Virus record (IMG/VR): IMGVR_UViG_3300049489_000593
Location: 1-39,178 of that record
From: a virus
Strand: one strand, 5' to 3'
Length of the DNA stretch: 39,178 nucleotides
Within the stretch, counting starts at the first letter, position 1. Each line of letters starts with the position of its first letter. The translations under genes and the position numbers were made by a program. The notes beneath the pieces were generated by a model that saw nothing but the letters and a program-made list of their open reading frames with translations, was not told the origin of the DNA and searched no databases. Positions 12,943-18,333 of this stretch are shown here, one piece after another.

Positions 12943-13568
12943 GCGCCACGTACCGCCCGCGCATCATGCTCGACCTCGACGGGACGGTCTACCACTGGGA
13001 GCGGACGGCGCGCTACTTGCTGCGCCGCTGGTACCGCGACCATGGATACCCGCACCCGGATGGCCTCGACCAGGTGTCGACGTACTACGACCACATCAGG
13101 GACGTGCTGACGCCTGACCCGTACGGCACCACCGCGTGGCGCTGGTTGTGGGACGTCGACGGCGGCATCAAGGAAGGACTCTTCCGCGGCGGGCACATCT
13201 ACACCGGCGCGGCGGAGGCGGTGCACACGCTCGCAAAGTGGGGTGACGTAATCGTCATCACCAAGCGACCGCCTGCTGCCGTGCCAGACACCATCGCGTG
13301 GCTCGCGTTCCAGCGCTGGGCCATCTCCGGCGTCATCACACTGACTGGGCGCGATGACCTCAAGTCCAGCGTGCGGCCGCACTGCGACGTCTACATCGAC
13401 GACGCTCTTGACGTGCTGCGTGACCTGAGCGAGAACACCGGCGGACACGTGATCGCAATGGACCGTCCGTGGAACCGCGCTATCGCGCCTGGCGTGCAGC
13501 GTGCATACGACTGGGACGATGCGCTCAAGTTCACGAAGCGAGCACTGGAGGAACGCTGTGGCCGATGA
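12939..13568 (+). CDS. HAD-superfamily 5'-nucleotidase-like phosphatase (209 aa)
   Basis: RIMLDLDGTVYHW at residues 8-20 is HAD motif I (D-x-D-G-T), VIVITKRPP is motif II, a Lys follows in DDLKSSV (motif III candidate), and DVYIDDAL is motif IV. Length and layout fit the 5'(3')-deoxyribonucleotidase (NT5C) type that dephosphorylates dNMPs. Beside MazG-like and dNTP hydrolase genes it points to control of the deoxynucleotide pool. GTG 12939 overlaps the preceding stop. Confidence 0.82.
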   Translation: MSATYRPRIMLDLDGTVYHWERTARYLLRRWYRDHGYPHPDGLDQVSTYYDHIRDVLTPDPYGTTAWRWLWDVDGGIKEGLFRGGHIYTGAAEAVHTLAKWGDVIVITKRPPAAVPDTIAWLAFQRWAISGVITLTGRDDLKSSVRPHCDVYIDDALDVLRDLSENTGGHVIAMDRPWNRAIAPGVQRAYDWDDALKFTKRALEERCGR

Positions 13569-13887
13569 CTTCAGCTTCTACGTCGAAGACGACCGCATCC
13601 GCGTCAAGTTTGTCGGCGCTCGCGCGCTCGGGAACCTGGGCAGCGGTCACAACGTTGGCGGCGACTACGCCGACAAGGTCATCCGCCTGAAGCGCCGCGA
13701 GTACAGGCGCAGTCAGCGGTCCACGCTGCTGCACGAACTTGGCCACTATCTGGTCGAGCGGCAAGAACTCAACCCGCGCGCCACCAACGAGGAGGAGGTC
13801 TGCGACGTGCTGACTTGGTTGCCCACCATCTTCAACGACCAGCGCAACACGGCGCTGCTTGCGTTCCTTGGACTGCGCCATGGGTGA
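13558..13887 (+). CDS. Small zinc metallopeptidase-like protein, HELGH motif (109 aa)
   Basis: GTG 13558 follows GGAGGAACGCT. Residues 57-64 read LLHELGHY, the H-E-x-x-H zinc-protease motif, followed by an acidic helix EEEVCDVLTW that could provide the third ligand as in ImmA/IrrE-type gluzincins. The N-terminal part is a short beta segment with GNLGSGHNVGG. In phages such proteins may cleave a repressor or host protein or process a structural protein; no substrate is evident. No adjacent HTH repressor is seen. Confidence 0.72.
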   Translation: MADDFSFYVEDDRIRVKFVGARALGNLGSGHNVGGDYADKVIRLKRREYRRSQRSTLLHELGHYLVERQELNPRATNEEEVCDVLTWLPTIFNDQRNTALLAFLGLRHG

Positions 13888-14092
13888 GGCCATCCGTCAA
13901 GAGAACCGTGTGTACGGCATGGGCGAAACGGCGAACGTGCTGGTCGAGACGTTGTTCGACGCGCACGGTGCGATCGTTGAGCAGCGGGTGAAGATCAAGG
14001 AAGGTTACGGCGCACGCTGGTCTGGCGCGCTGCCCCGCTCCGGAAGTGTCGAGCGGTTCGTCTTTGACCGTCGAGGGGGCGCGGACCTGTGA
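13880..14092 (+). CDS. Small protein, function unknown (70 aa)
   Basis: ATG 13880 overlaps the metallopeptidase stop by 8 nt. The predicted secondary structure is mostly beta (RVYGMGETANVLVETLF, AIVEQRVKIKEGYGARWSG, SVERFVFD). No cysteine motif, no membrane segment. It is locked into a run of overlapping small genes, so co-translation is expected. Not recognised. Confidence 0.6.
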   Translation: MGEAIRQENRVYGMGETANVLVETLFDAHGAIVEQRVKIKEGYGARWSGALPRSGSVERFVFDRRGGADL

Positions 14093-14370
14093 AGCGGATG
14101 AGCTTCTACGTCGGCAACATGCTCGGCGACGGTGACTGCTTTGTGCTGGACTGGAGCGGCATTCCGTGCGGGCAGGCGACCGTCGCGTGGGACCCGGTGC
14201 CGCTTTGCCACAAGCACCTTGCCGACCTGTACTGGCGCGCCCACATGCGACTGCACGCGCTGCCGCCGCTAGACTTGCCAGCGTCACACCGCGGCACCGA
14301 CCCGGACTGCCTCGCCGGCAAGCACCGCTCGTGCCTCGGCGCGCCGTGCGTCTGCGAGTGCCACCGATGA
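14089..14370 (+). CDS. Cys/His-rich small protein (93 aa)
   Basis: GTGA overlap. The second half is rich in metal-ligand residues: LCHKHLADLYWRAH, then DCLAGKHRSCLGAPCVCECH, which can hold at least one zinc. The N-terminal part has GDGDCFVLDWSGIPCG. Such small phage proteins with a terminal CxCxCH cluster are frequent in actinophages and are of unknown role. Confidence 0.6.
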   Translation: MKRMSFYVGNMLGDGDCFVLDWSGIPCGQATVAWDPVPLCHKHLADLYWRAHMRLHALPPLDLPASHRGTDPDCLAGKHRSCLGAPCVCECHR

Positions 14371-14492
14371 CCGCGCAAGACCGCCCGTTCGCTGGGCTGA
14401 ACTCGATCGAAGGACTGTGCAAGCGCGACTCGAAGTGCCTGCGCAAGGACGGACACGCCGGCAAGTGCTGGCCCACCGCTGAGGAGAACTGA
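14367..14492 (+). CDS. Tiny Cys-motif protein (41 aa)
   Basis: ATGA overlap with the preceding gene. Residues 18-34 carry C-x5-C-x5-GHAGKC (four candidate ligands), similar to the GHxGxH units in the 2439 product. The stop overlaps the next ATG. Function unknown; it may be a zinc microdomain. Confidence 0.5.
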   Translation: MTAQDRPFAGLNSIEGLCKRDSKCLRKDGHAGKCWPTAEEN

Positions 14493-14644
14493 TGTCTGCC
14501 GGATTCGTCATCCACCTGGACCTGCTCGCGCTCGCCGTTGTGCTCGCAGTCGTTGGGCTTCCGTGGGTTGCTGGCGCGATCATTGCGCTCGCCATCTTCC
14601 AGACGCTTGCCGCCGCGTGGGAGCAGGCGTCGCGCCGTGGCTGA
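14492..14644 (+). CDS. Tiny membrane protein (50 aa)
   Basis: TGATG overlap. Residues 5-40 are almost wholly hydrophobic with a central Pro-Trp break (VVGLPWVAGAI), so either one long or two short membrane helices; the C-terminus ends SRRG on the likely cytoplasmic side. It could be an additional holin-like or superinfection-related protein, but this is not supported beyond the hydrophobicity. Confidence 0.55.
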   Translation: MSAGFVIHLDLLALAVVLAVVGLPWVAGAIIALAIFQTLAAAWEQASRRG

Positions 14645-14834
14645 GGTTGACTGCGGGCGCTGTAAGGGCGTCGGTCTACTGACCGTTGAGGACATTGCCA
14701 TTCCATGCGTTGAGTGCGCAGGCAGTGGCAAGGTTGCCGCGCGCGAGGTCGTCGCCTCAGTGCGGTGCAAGGAAGACTTCACGCGCGAGTGCGCAATCGA
14801 CGGTTACTGCGGGACCTGCCCGCAACGGATCTGA
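14637..14834 (+). CDS. DnaJ-type zinc-knuckle small protein (65 aa)
   Basis: GTG 14637 overlaps the previous gene. CGRCKGVG (residues 6-13) and CVECAGSG (25-32) are two CxxCxGxG units as in the DnaJ zinc-binding domain, followed by a second Cys cluster (RCKEDF, ECAIDGYCGTC) that resembles the WhiB/ferredoxin-like spacing of small actinobacterial cysteine proteins, without the WhiB signature. Probably zinc-binding. Its 3' end holds start-associated motif copy E. Confidence 0.6.
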   Translation: MAEVDCGRCKGVGLLTVEDIAIPCVECAGSGKVAAREVVASVRCKEDFTRECAIDGYCGTCPQRI

Positions 14835-14844
14835 CCAAGAGTAG
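14820..14844 (+). promoter_or_regulatory. Start-associated 25-bp motif, copy E
   Basis: CCGCAAC, GGATC, then TGACCAAGAGTAG, followed at once by GAGGTACTGAGAC and the ATG of the thymidylate synthase-fold gene at 14858. Confidence 0.75.
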
Positions 14845-14857
14845 GAGGTACTGAGAC

Positions 14858-15712
14858 ATGGAAACCAAGCTTCACACACACGGCGGGGTCGTGCTGCATC
14901 TGCCCGACCTCGTGAACGGGTTCGTCGACGTCGTTGACACCATCATGGCCAACGGCGACGACGTTGCACCCGACGGCAAGATGACCCGCGAACTACTGGC
15001 GATGACGCTCGTCATCCCTGGCGATGCGCCGATGCTGCCCTTCGGTACTGGGCGCAAGGTAAACCGCAGACTCGCAGCGGAAGACGCGCTGCAGGTCATC
15101 GGTGGCTTCTCGTCGCTGGAGCGGTTCGAGCGCATCAACCCGAACATGCGGAACTACACCAACCAAGGTGCGTTCCACGGTGGGTACGGCCCGCGCATCC
15201 GCCCGCAACTCGGCAACGTGCTGCGGCGCCTGACAGCCGACCCATCGTCGCGCCGCGCCGTCATCACGATCTGGGACCCGCTGCGTGACGGCAACATCGA
15301 GGGCATGAGCAACTACCCGTGCACGACCGAGTTGCAGTTCATGATCCGCGGCGAGAAGCTCGACCTGCACACGACGATGCGGGCTAACGACGTCTGGCAC
15401 GGTCTGACGTACGACGCGTTCGTCTTCAACCAGTTGCAGCGCACCGTCGCTCGCATGCTGATGGTCGACGTCGGCACGTACTACCACCATGCCACCTCGC
15501 TGCACGTCTACGAGAAGCAATGGGAACTCGTGCCCGACCTGCACATCTTGGCCGAGTACACCGACGCGCACTTCACGCCCAACGGACTGCCGTCAGACGC
15601 CGTCGCCCGCTACATCGCCGACAAGGACTACGACTCCCTGGCGCCGTACGCCTTCGACGAGGCAGTCGGTTGGTACGACTACTTCACCAACACCGCCGAG
15701 AGGGGCGAGTGA
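14858..15712 (+). CDS. Thymidylate synthase-fold enzyme, predicted dCMP hydroxymethylase or dCMP methylase (284 aa)
   Basis: ThyA-family core: the nucleophile is in SNYPCTTELQF (C155), then MRANDVWHGLTYDAF and YYHHATSLHVYEK, matching the R-x-x-D, substrate-base and H-x-Y regions. Spacing fits E. coli ThyA: Cys146-Asp169 is 23, C155-D178 is 23; Asp169-Asn177 is 8, D178-D186 is 8. So D186 stands where ThyA has Asn177, which reads the uracil base; T4 dCMP hydroxymethylase has Asp there (Asp179). dCMP specificity is therefore predicted, implying 5-hydroxymethyl- or 5-methylcytosine in the phage DNA. No glucosyltransferase is seen. A dUMP activity cannot be excluded. Confidence 0.85.
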   Translation: METKLHTHGGVVLHLPDLVNGFVDVVDTIMANGDDVAPDGKMTRELLAMTLVIPGDAPMLPFGTGRKVNRRLAAEDALQVIGGFSSLERFERINPNMRNYTNQGAFHGGYGPRIRPQLGNVLRRLTADPSSRRAVITIWDPLRDGNIEGMSNYPCTTELQFMIRGEKLDLHTTMRANDVWHGLTYDAFVFNQLQRTVARMLMVDVGTYYHHATSLHVYEKQWELVPDLHILAEYTDAHFTPNGLPSDAVARYIADKDYDSLAPYAFDEAVGWYDYFTNTAERGE

Positions 15713-15713
15713 G

Positions 15714-15947
15714 ATGAACGTCGAGATGGATGGCGCGGTTCGCGTCACGCTCAGCGAGCGCAACCTGCGCGACCTGATGCAGCAGGCGTCAGACGGGACC
15801 AACCCGTTTGTCGACAACGTGAACGTCAAGGCGCAGCTCATCAGGCGATGCGCGACGCCAAACGGCGATGTTGTCCTGCTTGTGCAGGTCGAAGACGATG
15901 CGATGCACTACGGCGACCGCACGCCAGGACCGGGAGGTCTCGCATGA
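15714..15947 (+). CDS. Small protein, function unknown (77 aa)
   Basis: ATG 15714 starts one base after the TGA of the previous gene. Sequence alternates strands and a helix (AVRVTLSERNLRDLMQQA, KAQLIRRCATPNGDVVLLVQ) and ends Gly-rich. It is followed by an ATGA overlap with the LPXTG gene. No motif recognised. Confidence 0.6.
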   Translation: MNVEMDGAVRVTLSERNLRDLMQQASDGTNPFVDNVNVKAQLIRRCATPNGDVVLLVQVEDDAMHYGDRTPGPGGLA

Positions 15948-16591
15948 ACCGCATCCGCAAGTATGCACCCGAGGTCGCGCTGCTGGTCTTCGCGCTCCTC
16001 ATCGCCGCGGTAATGACGTGGCTTGCACCCAGCGCGTGGGCAACGCCGCCTGCGGGCCAGATCTGCGAAGGCCTGACGACTGGCAAGATCGACGTGCAGG
16101 ACGGCACTGCAAGCGTAGACTTCCAGGCACCGCCCGGGTCAGTCATCACCGGGTACTGCGTCAAGGCAGGCAGCGCGAAGCAGGGGCTTGGAGCCGAGTA
16201 CGTGACAGTCGACCCGCCGGCAAAGCACGTGACAATCACGCACTCGAGCGGCAAGGACGTCTCGCACTTCAGCGTCTCGCTCGAGGGCGACGTGGAACCA
16301 ACACCCACGCCGACACCGACACCGACGCCCACGCCCACGGACCCGGAACCGACGCCCACACCGACGCCGACCGAGACTGACACGCCGAAGCCAACGCCGT
16401 CTGAGACGCCGACGACAGACAAGCCCGACAAGCCAACACCCGACAAGCCCGACAAGCCAGACGAGGATCGCCCGAGCAAGACACCTGACACCCTTCCCAA
16501 GACAGGTGGCACGCTCGAGTTGCTGGCATGGGCCGCAGGTAGCATCGCCGCTGGGAGCGCTCTCTACCTCCTCGCTCGCCGGCACGCGTAG
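15944..16591 (+). CDS. Secreted LPXTG cell-wall-anchored protein (215 aa)
   Basis: Complete sortase-substrate layout: basic N-terminus and hydrophobic helix (VALLVFALLIAAVMTWLA) with probable cleavage after AWA (residue 33); a ~80-residue extracellular domain with one Cys pair (C41, C72); a Thr-Pro/Lys-Pro-Asp stalk (119-182) suited to spanning the wall; LPKTG at 184-188; a membrane helix (191-211) and the Arg tail ARRHA. Host sortase should link it to peptidoglycan. It is the last gene before the convergent terminator. Likely roles are changing the infected cell surface, for example blocking superinfecting phages, or adhesion; this is inference. The gene could come from a host. Confidence 0.88.
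   Translation: MNRIRKYAPEVALLVFALLIAAVMTWLAPSAWATPPAGQICEGLTTGKIDVQDGTASVDFQAPPGSVITGYCVKAGSAKQGLGAEYVTVDPPAKHVTITHSSGKDVSHFSVSLEGDVEPTPTPTPTPTPTPTDPEPTPTPTPTETDTPKPTPSETPTTDKPDKPTPDKPDKPDEDRPSKTPDTLPKTGGTLELLAWAAGSIAAGSALYLLARRHA
16300..16480 (+). repeat. Thr-Pro / Lys-Pro-Asp coding repeat
   Basis: Short in-frame repeats of ACA-CCG/ACG-CCC followed by GACAAGCC units encode the proline-rich stalk of the LPXTG protein. They are prone to length variation by slippage, so this part of the gene may differ in length between isolates. Confidence 0.7.
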
Positions 16592-16600
16592 CACCTGAAA

Positions 16601-16642
16601 GCAGAAAGCCCCGCTCCCTTGGTGGAAGGCGGGGCTTTCTGC
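16601..16642. terminator. Bidirectional rho-independent terminator between the arms
   Basis: GCAGAAAGCCCCGC (16601-16614) pairs perfectly over 14 bp with GCGGGGCTTTCTGC (16629-16642) around a 14-nt loop with its own TCC/GGA pairing. Base AAAG/CTTT steps supply an A-run before and a T-run within the stem in both directions. It separates the last rightward gene (stop 16591) from the last leftward gene (stop 16679), so it ends both arms. Confidence 0.88.
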
Positions 16643-16678
16643 GTTGTGCCATCTAACGCATTGCGGCAATACGTTAGG

Positions 16679-16870
16679 TCAGTCGCGTGACCAGTCGAGC
16701 AGCACGTTCCAGACTACGGTCACAGCAGCAGACGCGGCGGCGACTGCGGCAACGACCTCGGCGTCGAGGGACCCGTTGAGCAACTCGCTCGCGGGGACCA
16801 GCGGGATGAACGTGGCGACGGCGGTCTTGGCCGCGCGTGCAGCGACGTCCTTCCAGTTGATGTTCTGCAT
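16679..16870 (-). CDS. Holin (63 aa)
   Basis: A short protein with an amphipathic N-terminus (NWKDVAARAAKTAVATFIP) and two hydrophobic, Ala/Val-rich stretches (TAVATFIPLVPAS and VVAAVAAASAAVTVVWNVLL) ending in a charged tail, the profile of small phage holins of Gram-positive hosts. GAGGAGGACACC precedes ATG 16870. It lies next to the endolysin and a second membrane protein, forming a lysis cassette. It would form the pore that releases or activates the endolysin. Confidence 0.8.
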   Translation of the reverse strand: MQNINWKDVAARAAKTAVATFIPLVPASELLNGSLDAEVVAAVAAASAAVTVVWNVLLDWSRD

Positions 16871-16882
16871 GGTGTCCTCCTC

Positions 16883-17200
16883 TCAGTGCGTGATGAACCA
16901 GGCGAGCGTCGCGTTGCTGATGACCACGACAGTCGCGAGGGTCCCGGTTGCGTAGGCCAACTTGCGCTGTATCGCGCCGAGTTGGTCGTCTTGCTTGTCG
17001 ACACGCCCGCGCATCTCGTTCGAGCGTGCGTCTCCGCCGATCTCGATCAGGCGCACGCGCTGCTCGAGGGCGGCGACGTAGGCGACGTCGGCCTTGCCGT
17101 CAAGCTTGCCGTCCATGACGCGCAGCAAACCCTCAATGTTGGCGAGGCGTTCGCGCGGCGAGATGCCGGCGTTGAGTAGATCGTCACGCTCGTTGCTCAT
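16883..17200 (-). CDS. Coiled-coil membrane protein of the lysis cassette (105 aa)
   Basis: The N-terminal 75 residues are helical and charged with heptad character (RERLANIEGLLRVMDGKLDG, LEQRVRLIEIGGDARSNEM), and one C-terminal membrane helix follows (YATGTLATVVVISNATLAWF). This tail-anchored layout resembles XhlA-type or other accessory holin proteins. The ATG overlaps the endolysin stop (ATGA), so the three lysis genes are co-translated. Confidence 0.75.
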   Translation of the reverse strand: MSNERDDLLNAGISPRERLANIEGLLRVMDGKLDGKADVAYVAALEQRVRLIEIGGDARSNEMRGRVDKQDDQLGAIQRKLAYATGTLATVVVISNATLAWFITH

Positions 17201-17931
17201 GGAGTCGGCACCGCCGGTCCAGCAACGCTGATCTTTGGGTGCGAGTGCGACGCTCCTGGAGGACCTGCAACACCGGGCTCACCCTTGTCACCCTTCGCGC
17301 CGTCGCGCCCCTTCAGGTTGTTGACCTGCCAGCGCACGTCGTTCCACCCGGCGCGGAAGAACTTGCCCTTGCCGCTGGGCGGATCACCGACCTTGCCATC
17401 TTTCAGGAACGCCGCCTGCGCAGCGTTCGTGCCTTCGATGAACTCGTCCATGTCTTGCTCCTCGTTGCTTGCGCCCAAGATGGGCAGGTTGAACGGTGCG
17501 CCGTCGCGGTCGCCCGCGCTGGTGAAGCTGATGTGCAGGTGGTTCTGGTGTGACGCGCCTGTGTACGCACGCCAGTTGCCTAGCGGTTGGTACGCCGGGT
17601 TCATAGACGCGATGTAGTCCGCGCCATCTTCAGGGTCCCACGCGATGATGTACGAGATGCGCCGTTCGCCGTCGATCATTGCCTGGCGAAGTTGGTTCGC
17701 AAGCGTCCACGCGTCTTTGACCGTGTCCCAGGTGTCACGACCGGTCAGTGACCCGTCGACGTCGATGGCGCGGACCACGCCGCCTGCGCTGTAGTCCGGG
17801 TTGTGGTCGGACGCCGCCGCCTGGTGCGACGTGTCACCCAACCAACCGTCGGACGCCTTGCCGCGGTCAGGCCATCGCGCGTCGATCTGAGCGCGCAGCG
17901 TCTCGCCTGCTTTGCTCAGGTAGTACGTCAT
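17197..17931 (-). CDS. Endolysin, M15 D,D/L,D-peptidase type, with collagen-like stretch (244 aa)
   Basis: The N-terminal ~140 residues show M15-family features: SDHNPDYSAGGVVRAIDVDG, giving the His and Asp zinc ligands, and SHQNHLHISF with the final H-x-H. Such enzymes cut peptidoglycan cross-link peptides. The C-terminal region lacks a common repeat-type wall-binding domain but has RDGAKGDKGEPGVAGPPG, a collagen-like Gly-X-Y run unusual for an endolysin. ATG 17931 is chosen since GGAGG precedes it; the GTG at 17943 lies on that ribosome binding site. Confidence 0.85.
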   Translation of the reverse strand: MTYYLSKAGETLRAQIDARWPDRGKASDGWLGDTSHQAAASDHNPDYSAGGVVRAIDVDGSLTGRDTWDTVKDAWTLANQLRQAMIDGERRISYIIAWDPEDGADYIASMNPAYQPLGNWRAYTGASHQNHLHISFTSAGDRDGAPFNLPILGASNEEQDMDEFIEGTNAAQAAFLKDGKVGDPPSGKGKFFRAGWNDVRWQVNNLKGRDGAKGDKGEPGVAGPPGASHSHPKISVAGPAVPTP

Positions 17932-18098
17932 CCGTTCCTCCACTCATTGATCGCGCGCCTGAACCGGCGTCGCTCGCCCCACCACGTAACCCAACCGACT
18001 GGCACGCGCTCGAGCAGTCGGTGACCGCAGACCTTGCATACCCACCCAAAAGACGCCTCAACCGGCGCGTGAGGGCACTGCTTTGGCGCTGTTGTCAT
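17928..18098 (-). CDS. Small Cys/His protein upstream of the endolysin (56 aa)
   Basis: ATG 18098 follows GGAGG by 8 nt. CPHAPVEASFGWVCKVCGH holds C-x-H ... CxxCxH ligands, a compact zinc-ribbon, followed by Trp/Arg-rich residues (GWVTWWGERRRFRRAI). Small zinc ribbons of this CPH-CKVCGH type are common in actinophages. The stop overlaps the endolysin ATG. Confidence 0.6.
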   Translation of the reverse strand: MTTAPKQCPHAPVEASFGWVCKVCGHRLLERVPVGWVTWWGERRRFRRAINEWRNG

Positions 18099-18119
18099 TC
18101 TGTTGCCTCCATCTGACAC

Positions 18120-18196
18120 GGGGTCCACAGGACGATTGGGCCCTGCTGCCCTACTAAACACCTAGGCCCTACACCGTTCGGCGTCCTACGGGCCCC
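18120..18196. other. Structured intergenic element 1 (long hairpin)
   Basis: 18120-18134 pairs with 18182-18196 over 15 positions with a single mismatch (two G-T pairs in the leftward RNA). The apex holds, in leftward sense, GGGCCTAGGTGTTTAGTAGGG. The element at 26515-26592 in the opposite orientation shares the flanking CGTGGGGCCCGT and the apex GGGGCCTAGGTGTTAGGCAGGG. No T-run follows, so simple termination is doubtful; an attenuator, processing site or operator is possible. Confidence 0.6.
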
Positions 18197-18267
18197 ACGT
18201 GTGCCGCAACGGGCGTCCAGTTCGCAGTTCCTAGTTGCCACGACTAGGTTCTACGCACTCAAGTTGA

Positions 18268-18330
18268 CCTGACACCGGCGAGGAGCGCATCCGGGAGGAC
18301 GGTCGGGCGCTACGACCCGCCGGTGTCAGG
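18268..18330. other. Hairpin after the receptor-binding protein gene
   Basis: CCTGACACCGGCG (18268-18280) pairs perfectly with CGCCGGTGTCAGG (18318-18330); the loop holds a nested GGTCG/CGACC stem (18301-18317). It begins three bases after the leftward stop of the 18334-20961 gene, as expected of an intrinsic terminator or RNA end-stabilising stem, but only TCAACTTG follows and not a T-run. A further CCTAGT/ACTAGG hairpin lies at 18230-18248. Confidence 0.55.
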
Positions 18331-18333
18331 AGT

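Noticed and set aside
13558-14092. Toxin-antitoxin pair formed by the metallopeptidase and the next small gene
   Set aside because: The 70-aa product has no HTH or other antitoxin feature; the overlap is normal for this gene run.
14858-15712. Ordinary thymidylate synthase (ThyA) call
   Set aside because: The residue aligned with ThyA Asn177 is Asp, so a plain dUMP methylase is less likely than a dCMP enzyme; kept as an alternative in the entry.
16300-16480. Short repeats that could suggest a CRISPR-like array
   Set aside because: They are codon-sized, in frame and encode a Thr-Pro/Lys-Pro-Asp stalk; no spacers of constant length.
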